From: Euptelea pleiosperma
Taxonomy: Eukaryota; Streptophyta; Magnoliopsida; Ranunculales; Eupteleaceae
Length of the DNA: 64,000 bases
NCBI GenBank assembly: GCA_035048495.1
Contig: CM068544.1
Coordinates: 8,860,138 to 8,924,137 of the forward strand
Reading direction: 5' to 3'
Shown here: in pieces, positions 1 through 11,496 of the stretch
How the letters are laid out: every line of letters begins with the position of its first letter
Position numbering within the stretch: the stretch's first letter is position 1
Program-made: the position numbers and the translations under genes
The notes under the pieces: model-generated
Database searches by the model: none
Told to the model about the DNA's origin: nothing
The model's input: the letters and a program-made list of their open reading frames with translations, nothing else

Positions 1-179
1 AAATCTTTTCTGCAAGGATGAATGATCCCAAGATGGCAACTATGATCATCATCAGAGGGCTGAAAGAAGTTACAAACACAGGCCCTCTTTTCCTCATCAC
101 TAGCCCTTGAACATAGTAAGCGATGCTTGAAGATACAATGCCCTATACACATTCAAATTTGAATGTTAATTAGTAACTC

Positions 180-250
<71 letters not shown>

Positions 251-1415
251 AACAGCATAGGCAGCAGCAAGGAGGTTCATGTCCCAGCCAATGGTCCAGA
301 CAGAGGGTCTGTGTTCCATGACAAAGGTGACAGCAATGGACTGGAGAGTGCCCAAAAAGCAGATAAGAGTTGTGAGAGAGAGATGAGCTTGGTATCTCTT
401 CAGTGTTATTGCCTGGAAAATGGGACCCAAAAGTCAAATTAAATTCATTAATGGAACCAAATTTAATTAATATATGCATGGTGAGTTTTGTTGGTTTTTT
501 CTTACCTGTAAGATGAAGAAAGCAGCCCAAGCAAGAGTAGCAATAATGAGGAGAATGGAGCCCTTCAACCAGTCTTTGTCAGATGATCCATTGGCAGCAT
601 CTGATTTATGATCATGTACATGCTTTGACCACACCATCTCCATGATGGGTCCCTTGTACAAGGTCATCAACATGGCCCCAGCTACTGTCACTATAGTTCC
701 CACCACCTTTGCTTGGCATCTCACCTTCTTCAAATCTACTTTCTCCATCCTTTTCATAACCATTAACCACACAAAGTCAGGCAAAAGATGAACTTTAAAA
801 GGTAACGATCGACGATCGATGATGATGATGAAATGCATCTAAAAATACCTGCACAAGACGGCCATGACGAACGTCATCGCAGGCAACATGTTACTCATGG
901 CACAGGAGAAAGTGGGGGAGGTGAATTTTAGCCCAGCATAGTAAAAGTTTTGATCAATCACCGGCCTGTGAAAACAAAAGAATCAGAGTGAGCATTATCT
1001 TTGCACACAGAAATGGCTACCATTTTGGATATGAATAGGTACTAACCCGAGGAGACCCAGCACAAACATTTGCATGAAAATTGGGAATGTGATCTTCGGT
1101 CGAACTTTCCTGGAATCCAACAGAGAATTGAATCAGACTCCATTCATAGATTCATGTAAGGATTATACTTATCGAATTCGAGGATGTGATCTGTTTGGTT
1201 TCTAGTTTTTACCTCTCGAGAATAAGAGCGAAGGGGGCGATGGCCACGGTGGCGAAGGCGTGTCGGTAAACAACCAACACATAGTGGCTCATTCCTCTGT
1301 TCAGGGAAACCTTTGTGATGATGTTCATGCCAGCGTAACCGAACTGAAGGGAGATCATGGCAATATAGGGCTTGCACCTCTGGATGAAGTTGCTAGAGCA
1401 TCCCTGGTTCTCCAT
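1..1415 (-). CDS. WAT1-related (UMAMIT/EamA) transporter, 5' part, six exons, truncated by window edge
   Basis: Multi-pass membrane transporter of the plant drug/metabolite exporter family (WAT1-related, nodulin MtN21-like); members move amino acids or auxin, but the substrate here cannot be told. Exons on the minus strand with GT-AG borders: 1213-1415, 1047-1109, 849-965, 506-749, 254-412 and 1-142 (continues beyond base 1). They join in frame to about 309 residues of a family that is usually 360-410 aa, so the last ~70-90 residues are missing. The ATG at 1413-1415 gives the family-like start MENQGCS. Seen: first EamA domain opening with LQFGYAGMNIITK, the conserved VYRHAFAT and GPVIDQNFYYAGLKFTSPTF blocks, a polar loop (about residues 158-175, KHVHDHKSDAANGSSDK), then the second EamA domain with LAAAYAGIVSSSIAYYVQG and RGPVFVTSFSPLMM. 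No stops or frameshifts in the visible exons. Family call is sure; orthologue is not. Confidence 0.93.
183..248. repeat. (GA)33 microsatellite inside WAT1 intron 5
   Basis: Perfect dinucleotide run filling 66 of the 111 bases of the intron 143-253. On the sense strand it is a (CT)n tract beginning four bases after the 5' splice dinucleotide (gttagt). Confidence 0.97.
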
Positions 1416-1586
1416 TTTTGGCAAATTAGAGAATTTACCAAAAACAAATCACTAGGAGCAAGGATAGCTTGCACTCAGAGAGGAGTCACAAGGAGGAAAG
1501 GAGAGGAATAGAGGAAGAACACTGAACACTACCGATCTTTGTGTTTCTCCTAAGTTAAAACATGGTAATCCCCCCACATATTTATA
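1416..1586 (-). promoter_or_regulatory. Core promoter and 5' UTR of the WAT1-related gene
   Basis: A good TATA box (TATAAATA, reading 1586 to 1579 on the minus strand) lies about 165 bases upstream of the ATG, placing transcription start near 1550 and giving a 5' UTR of ~135 bases. A G-box CACGTG at 1679-1684 sits roughly 130 bases upstream of that start. The start site is inferred from TATA spacing, not measured. Confidence 0.6.
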
Positions 1587-1935
1587 TGCGTTTGGGGACA
1601 CTCCAGTCCAAATAATTTGAGGGGGGAATAAAGAAAATGCCTTTTTGTGTGTGTATGTGAGCGTGTGAGTCTCTCTCGCACGTGACTGTTGTCTCAGCCC
1701 TAACCAGCCAAATCCCACATGGTGACGCACTTGAATATTCTCTTACCTATTTATCCATTTAACGATGGGCTTACATCAAGAGAGGAGGGAGTGTGTGGGT
1801 TCCACGTCGCAGCAATGGGAGGGGTTTTAAGTGCAATAAGGTGGGATCCACGCGCTTACCATAGTAGTGGTAGGCGATTGAGAAGCAACGAAATGGAGAG
1901 TTTGGTGCATGCTGATTGTATAGAGACTATATTGT

Positions 1936-1960
1936 GGTGGCTCACACGTGTGGAGCCACC
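1936..1960. promoter_or_regulatory. Near-perfect hairpin with central G-box upstream of WAT1
   Basis: The stretch ggtggctc...gagccacc forms an imperfect palindrome whose centre is CACGTG (1945-1950), a bHLH/bZIP site, about 390 bases upstream of the inferred start. Whether it is bound is unknown. Confidence 0.35.
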
Positions 1961-2574
1961 CATGGTCACGCCCGATGCGGCGGCTCGACCCATTCGACAG
2001 AGTGTGCAACAGTTGAGCCCACTGATCCCCTCCATTACCTGGGGGGGGTGCAACTTGGTTGCGCTATGATAAAGAATTATAGCAGGGCTCACGGGGATGC
2101 GAAAATTTGTGCGATGCACGATTGATTTAACGTCCGTAAAATGGCCTCTTGATGTAGCTTGTCATGTGGATTGATCAAATGCTGTGCCATAACACTAAGT
2201 TTGAGCTAACTCTGACGTAACACCCTCCAGTGATCTAGTTGCGATCCCGTCGGTGGTTGTGGGCTATGTTTTAAAACTCGCCGAGTTGACCTATGACTCG
2301 GCCGAGTTGACTCGATTGTATTTCGAGTTGACTTGGCATACAAACCTGGATTCGCAAGTTTCACTGAGTCGACTCAAGAACATGTCTTACATCCGTCAAC
2401 GTTCTTACAATCTCATCATCGATCTTGAGCTTTATTGTCTTGATTCCAATTATTTATTACTTACAAGCCATGTTATTACCAATCAAAATTGTTCCACCAT
2501 TAATTTTCTTGTACATGGTGAACAAATCCCTATTGGAACACATGTGATAATTAAGAACAACCAGAGTTAAGAAT
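1961..2574. other. Intergenic, no gene seen
   Basis: No convincing coding region. Around 2265-2375 there are repeated actcggc/gagttgact words that form small inverted pairs, as in dispersed plant repeats, but no ends or target duplication could be fixed. Confidence 0.5.
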
Positions 2575-3433
2575 CTAACTTTTACTCGCATGATTTTTTT
2601 GATTTGTTATTGATAATATATTTTCTCTATCATCTGAAGTTTCCTCAACCACATTCGTCGCATTAGAGGTTTTATCATTTTTCTTCTCCTCTTTTGCTTT
2701 GAGTTTAGGCCAATCTTTTTTTAATGTGCCCCTTCTTGTAATATATAGAAATAGCATTCAAATTCTTTTTTAAATCTTTTCAAACTTCTTATCTTCTAAT
2801 GTCCCCTTAACATGCTAGACCTTTCTAAAATAAGAACAGTTAATTACTAGGAATCTTATTCTTATATTCTTGGGAGAGAAGAGCTACTGTAATATTATCT
2901 AATTCAATGATATATTTTTTGTAGAGCAACGTTGTAACAAGATGCTGAAACAAGTTAGGGAGGGAGCTCAAAAGAATTAGGGCTTTATCTTCATTTTTAT
3001 TATTTTAACATCTACGTTTAACAAATCTAATAAAATTTTATTTAACTCATTAAGATAATCATTTATAGTTGTACCTTCATAGTCAACGCATAGAGCTACT
3101 TCTTGAGGTAGATGCTACTGGTGAAAGACTTCATCATGTAGAGGCTTACAAGTTTTGACTAAAGCATTGTTGTCGAGTTTTTGTGCATTATGGTGTACGT
3201 TATTTCCTTCTCCAAGTACAGCCAAATCGTGCTACGTGCTTTGAGATCATATTCTTCTCAATCTTTATCCGACATGTCTTCAATCTTGCCCTTCAGACCC
3301 TTCAATGCTTTGTATACACGTTGTCGATTTAAATGTCCTTAACTTGTACTTGCCACAATCTAAAATTATTTCTTCTATCAAATTTCTCCACCTTAAACTT
3401 CGTGTTCGACACCTTTGTATGTTTCGACGCCAT
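2575..3433 (-). pseudogene. Ty1/copia gag remnant
   Basis: Reading from the ATG at 3433 downwards, a copia Gag can be followed through several frameshifts and stops: an MASKHTKVSNTKFKVEKFD-like start, a VRFW-type FRLWQVQVKD block, then at 2757-2575 a zinc-knuckle relic (GTLKKDWPKLKAKEEKKND) in which the second Cys, the His and the last Cys of CCHC are lost. No protease, integrase or RT follows, so the element is truncated on this side. Its LTR lies just upstream at 3470-4562. Confidence 0.75.
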
Positions 3434-3450
3434 CCCTTATTCGAACCCTT

Positions 3451-3463
3451 GCTCTAATACTAA
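3451..3463 (-). other. Degenerate primer-binding site (initiator Met tRNA type)
   Basis: On the minus strand this reads ttagtattagagc, two differences from the ttggtatcagagc that copia elements use next to the 5' LTR. It lies between the LTR end at 3470 and the gag start at 3433, as expected. Confidence 0.65.
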
Positions 3464-3469
3464 TATATA

Positions 3470-4562
3470 TGTTGCAGATTACACCTAAGGATCAAACGAA
3501 TTGCAAACAATAGCCACTAAGAACACACTACAAACGGAGAAAATCAAATAGAGAACAAAGACACAAGTGATTTACATGATTCGATCGTAACCTACGTCCA
3601 TGGACGATGATGACTGGTTATTCATTGTGAAATCGTCACTTAAAAGATTCCTTTTTTTTTTGATAATTTCACTTAAAAGATTCTGCTCTCAATCTCTTTT
3701 TACAATCTCACTTTCACTCTATCTACATACCAAATTCTAAGAAACCCTTTTAGTTAATGTATTAGGGTTTCTAAGGGGTCCAGAGCCATTAGGAAACAAC
3801 TAGCCACGCGCAGAGAAGAACAAACTAAAAAAGTTTCTAAAAATAGATTCCCGCAATCTTGGTCGAACCAAACTATAGTTCGTTCGAATGACCTGGGTTT
3901 CGTTTAGACAATATATATTACATTTCATTCGAACCACAAAACCTGAGAGCAATGCAAGCAATTAACTAAGTTCGGGACATGTTCGTTCGAACTTGGTTGG
4001 ACTTCGTTCGAACCAACTCTGGTCGAACTGCAAACAATAGCCACTAAGAACACACCACAAATAGAGAAAATCAAATAGAGAACAAAGACACAAGTGATTT
4101 ATGTGATTCGATCGTAACCTACGTCCATGGACGATGATGACTGGTTATTCACTATGAAATTGTCACTTACAAGATTCTTCTCTCAATCTCTTTTTATAGT
4201 CTCACTTTCACTCTATCTACATACCAAATTCTAAGAAACCTTTTAGTTAATGTATTAGGGTTTCTAAGGAGTCCAGAGCCATTAGGAAACAACCAGCCGT
4301 GCGCAGAGAAAAACAAACTCAAAAAGTTTCTAAAAATAGATTCCCTCAATCTCGGTCGAACTAAAATAGAGTTCGTTCGAATGACCTGGGTTCGTTCAGA
4401 CAATATTACATTCCATTCGAACCACAAAACCTGAGAGCAATGCAAGCAATTAACTAAGTTCGGGACATGTTCGTTCAAACTAGGTTGGACTTCGTTCGAA
4501 TCAACCCTAGTCGAATGCAGCCTCGAAAATTCGCAAACCCCGAATCTGAGCCAATCCTAACA
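3470..4562 (-). mobile_element. Copia 5' LTR with internal tandem duplication
   Basis: On the minus strand it starts TGTTAGGATTGG (4562) and ends ...TGCAACA (3470), directly before the PBS. Inside, two diverged copies of a ~527-bp segment stand head to tail (starting about 3498 and 4025); both carry the same landmarks (gattcgatcgtaacctacg, cagagccattaggaaacaac, cgggacatgttcgttc). The LTR is thus about twice the length a single unit would give. The copies differ by scattered point changes and short indels, so the duplication is old. Confidence 0.8.
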
Positions 4563-4884
4563 CTATTTTGGACGATCACAACATTGACCACCTGATCAAT
4601 CACACTACCATCCCGCTAAAGTAATCTCCCTACCATGCAAATTCAGTGGCAATGTTATAATTTTCATCCTACGGCCAAGTGGCATTACCATCGTTACCAT
4701 AAAACAATGTCTTTAATTTAAAATAGTGATTTGTTGGACATTCATCAGTTTGAAAAAAGTTTGGTACTTTTAAATTTCTTATTCTCTTATCCACTTTTCC
4801 TGAATAAGAATATAAGTATTCAATTTATAATAACTAGGGGAACGCCACGTGGGATGTACGTGCACCTTACACGTAAAAGCACCT
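4563..4884. other. Intergenic, no gene seen
   Basis: AT-rich spacer between the copia LTR and the next MITE. No ORF of note. Confidence 0.5.
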
Positions 4885-4890
4885 TACACG

Positions 4891-5155
4891 TGGCACACTC
4901 TTAGAGATCACTCAGTATACATCGATATTTGGCACATCCCTAGATGGAACTACAATAAAAAAATCAGCCTATCGATGATTTTTAAGGATTTGATTGGAGT
5001 CGCTTTCACGGGTTGATTTTTAGCCGTAGATTTTGAGCATTATATGGGTATTCAGATCCAAAGGTGTAAGATCACTAAACAGACTTATATAGGTCCACCT
5101 AGGGATGGGACAAACATCCATGCCGACAGTGGTCCCTAAGAGTGTGCCATGTGGC
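4891..5155. repeat. MITE-like inverted-repeat element (GGCACACTCTTAG ends)
   Basis: Left end ggcacactcttagagatcac pairs with right end gtggtccctaagagtgtgcc. The interior carries the words gggttgatttttagccg, cagatccaaaggt and ggtccacctagggatggga, which recur as a tandem array at 18149-18815 and as a fragment at 50147-50235. Confidence 0.6.
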
Positions 5156-5270
5156 ATATACGATTGTCCCTCATTATCATCAATGAGGGATGTAGGCGTG
5201 ATTGACACCTGTACTGTGCAGGACGTACTCCAAATCAGGTTTTGTCTTTTCATTATAAGAGAGACATTAT

Positions 5271-5550
5271 GGTCTGTTTGGTACGTGAGAAAAAGAGTTC
5301 CAACGGCGAATATTTAGCTAGGCGAATATTATCTTGGCTAAATATTTGCTCATATCAATATTTAACAATGTTTGGTACATGTATGAGCTAGCTCACTTCA
5401 GCTTACTTCATTTTCTTTCAATTCGAGTGGGTCCCACATATCAAAGTAAGTCAAAAATAGGTTGGGCGAGTGCGGGAACCACATATTATATCAAAGGATA
5501 AAAAAAAGTTCATTTTTTTGCCCACCGCGGTGCGTTACCAAACAGGCCCT
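5271..5550. repeat. MITE, PIF/Harbinger-like ends
   Basis: Inverted ends ggtctgtttggtac and gttaccaaacaggccc, 280 bases apart, with no coding capacity. The flanking TTA-type duplication is not clean, so the superfamily is tentative. Confidence 0.55.
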
Positions 5551-6139
5551 TAATAAAGGGAAGGTTTTTTACCTTTGAAAGTAAATAGGGATTTAACTGT
5601 GTCACATGGCTGGGTGGCACACGTGGCGGTTAATGAAGGTGAATGTTCGTTGAAACCCGTGTAGGGGGAGCGTGCCCAACCCAGGTTGTTGCTTTAAAGT
5701 AGTATAGATATATATTTGTGTTCATGAACAGGCCACTGGCACTCAAAATTTGCCAAAATCGGGTGTGAATGGCTGAAATCCACCGTCCAATTGGGGATAA
5801 GATCTTGGCCCTTCTTTATTGAAGCCTATAAGTGGAGACAACTGAGCTCACTTATTATATAGATGCATGCAAATATCTAATAGGGTTTCAAATTTCGTAG
5901 CACTAGTAATGTACGCATGTATATATGTATGTGTACGTACGCACACGATTACAATTCTAACGCTCCAAGACCGTAACATTATTTGATAAAATAAAAAAGC
6001 GCTAAATGCAATTTTTTACTATAACTTGACCTGTTATAATACGTAATGTTAATTACATCTGTTATAATTAACGGTCGAAAGTTACATTAAGAAATTCATG
6101 TATATATGCAAGTATACGTTGCAGATTCCTTAGCGTTCA
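5551..6139. other. Intergenic, no gene seen
   Basis: No ORF or repeat structure that I can support, apart from a GTAT/GTAC-rich patch near 5915-5950. Confidence 0.45.
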
Positions 6140-6148
6140 CCCAGTAGT

Positions 6149-6398
6149 CATGGTTTAAAAGGGGCCGTTACGGTATTTTCCATTATAACGAAAATAACGC
6201 TCAGGGGCAATAACGGCCAAACATGGAAAAAATGGTGCCAAATTCAAATTTTCAAAAAAATGAAAAAATAACGAAAAATAACAGAAATAACGGCCGTTAT
6301 TTTCTGGGCATTTTAACGGTACGTAACGTAACAGTGGAGGTCCAAATCCGGTATAATGGCCATTATTTTCGTTATATGGCCGTTTTTTAAACCACATG
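6149..6398. repeat. MITE, GGTTTAAAA/GGCCGTTA family, copy 1
   Basis: Ends catggtttaaaaggggcc and ggccgttttttaaaccacatg are inverted. The element is flanked by cccagtagt (6140-6148) and cccagtact (6399-6407), an 8/9 match to a 9-bp target duplication as made by Mutator-like transposases. The interior is rich in self-complementary ataacgg/ccgttat words. Related copies lie at 17016-17092 and 17674-19334. Confidence 0.75.
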
Positions 6399-6829
6399 CC
6401 CAGTACTATGGAGCTATCTGGGTTCGGATTTTAGATTTGGCGAGGCTGATTGCGTGATTCCATTAGAGAAGAATACCAACTAGATTCCATCGATCGACAT
6501 TCGCTGATTATCAGCTCGTAAAGCTTCGATTTCAATTTTCAACCGTCAGATTCTAAGTTTCTGATACGACGTTCCTCTTTTTGAAAGATTAAGATCTTAT
6601 TAATTTAAAAATCATATTCCGAGTTAATTTTAGATAAATTAGAAGGTATGGAAAGATAATAAAGCAAAGGAATATATCTTTAATTCAAATTTAAAAAAAA
6701 GTCATTTGATAGTAACCCTAGTGCCACGAAATTCTGATATGCTCACTTTGGTAATCGCTTCGATATGTTCTCATGTCGAATCCGGCAGTACTGATACTTT
6801 CTGCCAAAAATTCCTTCTTTTTTTTTTTC

Positions 6830-6912
6830 GGCTCAGGCTCCGAGGACTTCTATGGGAGTCGGATTTTTGGATTTCGAGAATCCAATGGTGGTTGATAGTG
6901 CTGAGCTGGCAT
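6830..6912. repeat. Hairpin MITE family (GGGTC/GAGCC), copy A, one arm
   Basis: Starts with ggctcaggctccgagga, the complement of the family's usual ggagcctgagcc terminus, and carries the arm ggatttcgagaatccaatgg. The second arm is missing. Confidence 0.6.
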
Positions 6913-7420
6913 TCCTTCTTTTTCACAGAAGGAAAATCATTTTTGTTCACATTTATGAAAATGGCGGATTCTTCCCTTTTGATTTCTAAATTTACAGATT
7001 TGGATTTCACTTGGGCACACCATGAAACTAAAAACCATATATTTAATTTTGCTTTGTTGTTTATATATGGCTAAGTAAATAAAACTTAGGGGGTTGTTTG
7101 GATCGACATCCTATGTGTACGTACTCCCTAATGCTCGATATCCACCACCATGTTATGTTTTGTTGAAATCAAGCCACAACACTGCGGGTCGAGCTGCGAA
7201 AACCCTAATGTCATCTTGGGTGTTATACGTCAGTTTCATGAGATGATCATTATTGTATTGTGAGTGTTTCTTTTGCCTCGGAGCATAGTGACTCAGTGTG
7301 AGTCCGTGGACATGTACCTCAATCTTGAGGGAACCACGTAAATAACCATGTCACGTGTTTGCATATTTGTTGTTATATATTCTTTCTCCAAATACGTGAA
7401 TGGAAATTAACGTCCTGTGC

Positions 7421-7598
7421 TTGCTCAGGGACGACTTGTCTTTGTACTCGTGTCCTCGGCCTTGGATTTCAAGATCCAACTGTGGTTTTGATTTGGCAAA
7501 AAGTGAATGCTAGCTGCTCAGTGCCATCAACAACTGTTGGATTCTTGGAATCCATGACTGAGAACACTAGTGGATAGACGAGTGCCCGGAGCCCCCTA
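7421..7598. repeat. Hairpin MITE family, copy B
   Basis: Diverged but two-armed copy: left arm cctcggccttggatttcaag, right arm with ggattcttggaatccatgac and a gtgcccggagcccc end. The central loop word aaaagtgaatgctagctg is shared with the palindrome at 13090-13248. Confidence 0.65.
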
Positions 7599-8081
7599 CG
7601 CTTTTAAATTTAATTAATTTTTGGTTCAGTTGTTACACCGTGATGCAAATTAGAAACCATCTCTTTAATGTCTTCATCAAATACGTCAATCCATGGAATA
7701 ATCTGATTGACCGATAATGTCTTCGACGGGACATTGGCCAGAAATCACGACGGGACGTCGCCCAAAATAATCGCATCCATTAGATGAACAACACCATTTG
7801 GTCTATAGATTCACCAATTGGTGTATAGACTTCTCCATGGACGTAGCCAGTGACAATTCTGGTCGTTCAAAAGCACGGAAATGATTAGACGGTTAGAAAC
7901 ATCCGGTCGCTGAGAATATTAGGCCATGTCCGATCTATGAGATGCTCTGTCGATTGCATGGTTTGGAGAGGGTCACCGTCATGATAGTCGGATCTTATTT
8001 TACGTAAATAACATAACAGGCCTAAAAAAGATGGCTATTATCAAACAACACCCTCCCTCCATTATGCATGGTATAAAACAA
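7599..8081. other. Intergenic, no gene seen
   Basis: Only a short palindrome at about 7799-7830 (gtctatagattcacc / ggtgtatagac) stands out. Confidence 0.45.
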
Positions 8082-8285
8082 GGGTCGGGTTCAGGGGACC
8101 CCCATTTTTCTGATCCCTCCGCGTGCTCGGCCGTGGATTTCAAGAATCCAACTGTGGTTGTCAGCTTCGAGCTGACATCACTTTTTTTTTACTTTTGGGG
8201 GTGCTGACAACCACCGTTGGATTCGTGAAATCCACGGCCGAGCACGCAGAGGGGTCAGAAAAATGGGGTCCTAGGAGCCTGACCC
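8082..8285. repeat. Hairpin MITE family, copy C (best two-armed copy)
   Basis: Two arms of about 85 bases, strongly complementary, around a ~35-base loop. The left arm runs from gggtcgggttcaggggac through gtgctcggccgtggatttca to gtggttgtcagc. The right arm mirrors it and ends ggagcctgaccc. The flanks ataaaacaa / ataaagcga match at 6 of 9, a decayed target duplication. Confidence 0.85.
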
Positions 8286-8800
8286 ATAAAGCGAAGGGAT
8301 TTATTGTTTTTTAAATTCTTAATCACTCTCCCATTATTCCATATACTCCCATCATCTTGACATTTATTCTTTTGAAAATATCATAAAGGTTCTCATAAAG
8401 TTGGCTATTAACAAATAGAGCCCCAAAATTGTGTATAATGACAAAAGAAACCCTTTATTCAGATATTATTATAAATTAGGGCCCTTTATCTATGAACAAG
8501 AAATTAAGTTTACATAAGTAATGATGGAGGTAATAAATTTAGAATCTAAGGACATTTCTGCTTATAATGTACAGTTGAGGGCCTTCTTTGAAAATAGCCA
8601 TATATGTGGGGGACATTATGCTTGACCTTTTCTTTATACACCAAATCCTGTTGTTTCCTGTTTTTTTTTCATGGAATATCTTTATTTTTTTATTTTCTAG
8701 TGGTAAGCTGAGATCAAACTCGGACCACATCTATTGGAGCCACCTCTACATCTTCTTAACCACAAAACGTAGGGGCTCCACCCTTAGGTCCATCACATAT
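8286..8800. other. Intergenic, no gene seen
   Basis: AT-rich sequence with no supportable gene or element. Confidence 0.45.
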
Positions 8801-8808
8801 GTCACAAC

Positions 8809-9069
8809 CCTAGTTACTAAATTCTCGAATTATTCGTGAACTGTAGGAATTTTTAGAAAAATGAACGGAAAAACGTTCTTTTCAATGCTTTGGAAAAATT
8901 CCCGCATTTTTTACGTTTTGAACATGAAAAATTATTTTATAAGATAAAAAGTTATCAATATTTTAATCTTTTTATTTTTTAAATTAATTTTGCCGAATTT
9001 TTTTACGCATCTTTTAACGACAAATCGAAATTGTACTCGAACATTTCTCACTCGGAATTGCTAACTAGG
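8809..9069. repeat. hAT-like MITE (C-TAGTTA ends), uninterrupted copy
   Basis: Ends cctagttactaaattctcg and cggaattgctaactagg are inverted. Flanks gtcacaac (8801-8808) and gtcacaaa (9070-9077) match at 7 of 8, an 8-bp duplication as hAT elements make. The same family, interrupted by a 2.9-kb insertion, occupies 53136-56353. Confidence 0.75.
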
Positions 9070-9103
9070 GTCACAAAAAACTGAACTAAACCTAATAAAA
9101 ATA

Positions 9104-9314
9104 GGGTTGGGCTCAGGGGACTCCCTTTTTTCTGACCCCTCTTGGTGATCGTGCGCTCTGCCATGGATTCCAAGAATCTGACGGTGGTTGTCAGCGCCGA
9201 ACTGGCAACACTTTTTCAGGCGCTGACAACCACCGTTGGATTCGTAAAATCCACGGCTGAGCATGCGAACACCAAGAGGGGTCAGAAAAAGGCAGGGGTC
9301 CTTGGAGCCTGCCC
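9104..9314. repeat. Hairpin MITE family, copy D
   Basis: Two-armed copy: gggttgggctcagggg start, central gtggttgtcagcgcc ... ggcgctgacaaccacc, end ggagcctgccc. No target duplication could be recognised. Confidence 0.8.
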
Positions 9315-10047
9315 TTACCGTTCTTCTCTAAATGACCAAACACCCTTGATGAAGCTAAATATAATATGGAATGACTAAAATAGGGTTCATGGTGCCAAAC
9401 ATGTGCCCCCACAATCTCGAAAGAGGTCAGGGACATGGAGTTAAGTGGAGCACCAAGAAGGAAATGGGGGTCTAATCACCCCCAATCATATCCACACCAC
9501 GTCATGATGTGTGCCACGTAAGACCGGCAAATCTCCCACCAAATATGGAGAACAACTAAGGACGGTCTGATCATTTTGATAAGAAAAACAAGAAAATGCC
9601 AAGGCAATTAAAGTAAAAAAAAAACACAAGGGCTGGGGGGGACAGAATGAGTTGGGTGCCCTTACAAAGGGTTAGTGATTGTCCTCCAAAGTTAAAAAAG
9701 AGGGGATAAGACCATGGAGTTGGGAGTGTAGGAGGGACCCAATTGAAAATGGAAGTTTAGGAACTTGTGAGGCTGCTGAGGAGCAAGAGAGAAGGGGTGT
9801 TTTTTCCTTTGTTTTTTAATGACTAAAGTTTTATGTGAGAGTCTTCCACTAGGAGTGTGTTGATGGGTGGATGGTTATAAAAAGGGAGTGGTAGTGGTGT
9901 TGATGGGTGGATGGTTCTAAAAAAGCACTTTTTTTTTTGTTTGTTTTTTACAATAAGCCCTTTCTTGTTTTCTTCCTTTGTCGGCATCTCAGGTGAAGGG
10001 GGGAGCTTAAAGATGGTTACCTAAGGTTGAAGATCACATCACACACT
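9315..10047. other. Intergenic, no gene seen
   Basis: Purine-rich spacer. A short repeated phrase (gttgatgggtggatggtt) occurs at 9859 and 9899. Confidence 0.45.
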
Positions 10048-10505
10048 CCAAAAATCACTACAAGGAGAAACCAAGAGATCTTTCTCATATTTGAGACAAA
10101 CATGAATGCATGCATGGTGCATGCATGTACACCATGTGAATGTACTTATACATCACTCGTCAAATCCATGAATACCTTGGTCCATACATAAATAGTCCTG
10201 AAGAAGAACACATGCATGTGCATGCATTCGTATAAGCTCAATATACGTCGGTAGGTTACGGAAAATAACCATGGATAGATAGATACATATGTTCTCGTAT
10301 ACATACTTTTTTTTTGCTACGCTTCATGTATACCATATGTTACGACTTAAATAGTCCTGAAGAAGAAACATGCACGTACATGTACATCGGTAGAGGCCAT
10401 GGAAAATAATTAACTATAGATAGATAGATACATACGTTCTCGTATACATAATTTTTTTTGCTTCTCTAAGCTTCACGTATACCATACGTTACGACGACAT
10501 ATAAA
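10048..10505 (+). repeat. Short tandem duplication, also copied at 26.95-27.44 kb
   Basis: Two diverged copies of a ~155-base unit containing aatagtcctgaagaagaa, gatagatagatacata and cgtatacata. The first part (actccaaaaatcactacaag onwards) recurs at 26955-27440, where an (AT)n tract has grown inside it. Confidence 0.7.
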
Positions 10506-11251
10506 AAAAACATGTTCACATACTTGTTCACATACTTAGATCTAAGGCAAAGAGACATTCATCTGCACAAAATGTCGTACCGGCGATTGATTTTTTATTT
10601 TTTTTTGTCGAAAGGTCCACATGCACTCGTGCACTCAAATCTTTTCTCTTTTGAAATAGATTTTTAGTCGCTTTTGTCGATTTGTATGTTGCATGGGCTC
10701 ATGCACGCGAACGCTTTGTGTTAAACTATTTTAGTATCATATAGCAATATTTAAGCACAATTAATGGTGTTTGGTAATTTTGATTATTCTTTCCACCAAT
10801 ATCCATGAAACCTGCACTCTTTTCCCAAATCATAAAATATTTACTCACCATTTCACCAATTTGTTGTCTTCTAAACATCCAAAACTAAAAAGCCCTCCTT
10901 TTTCAGCCACATTCTTCTCCACCCACTACATCTTTACAGTCCTTAGCAGGGTTTCTCAATTTAGAGAAAGATCAGTCTAAGAATCCTTTTTAATGTCAGC
11001 CCCTTAAGAGTAAAGATCTCCCCTTTCATTGATAAAAGCCTTCATAATTGAACTCATGATGTCATCAAGTCAAAATTAAAGTTTTGGTCAAAGATTCAAC
11101 CTACAACCCCATAACATGAATCTTTATGTTCAATCAATTTAGCCACTCAGAGCTTTGCTTTACATCTTTTTCTTTTGATCTTTGAAAGCTGAGTTTCTAA
11201 TTAGAGAAATTAACCTAAATCGATCGTCCACGTAAACTATTATACTCTTAT
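10506..11251. other. Intergenic, no gene seen
   Basis: No gene; the 69-codon ORF at 10771-10980 has no recognisable features. Confidence 0.45.
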
Positions 11252-11343
11252 GGATGCCAGCTGGGCGCTGACAACTGAATCCAACGGCCTAGCACACGAA
11301 CACGATAGGGGTCAGAAAAAAGAGGGTCTCCTGAGCCCAACCC
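11252..11343. repeat. Hairpin MITE family, copy E, right arm only
   Basis: Carries ggcgctgacaac, ccaacggcctagcacacga, aggggtcagaaaaa and the end ctgagcccaaccc. The left arm is absent. Confidence 0.65.
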
Positions 11344-11496
11344 TTTATTATATACAATTTCCTTTTCCTTTTAAGAACTGATCACCAGATCAAGATATCC
11401 TTTAATGATCCTACTTTTTTACAAGAAAGACCACATTTCCATTAACGTTGACCACTATCTTAGTGAAATGTTTTAAAAGGTCACCTTAACTAACAC

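Noticed and set aside
170..253. Frame ending in a long Leu-Ser repeat
   Set aside because: The repeat is the (CT)n part of intron 5 read through; the exon ends at 254.
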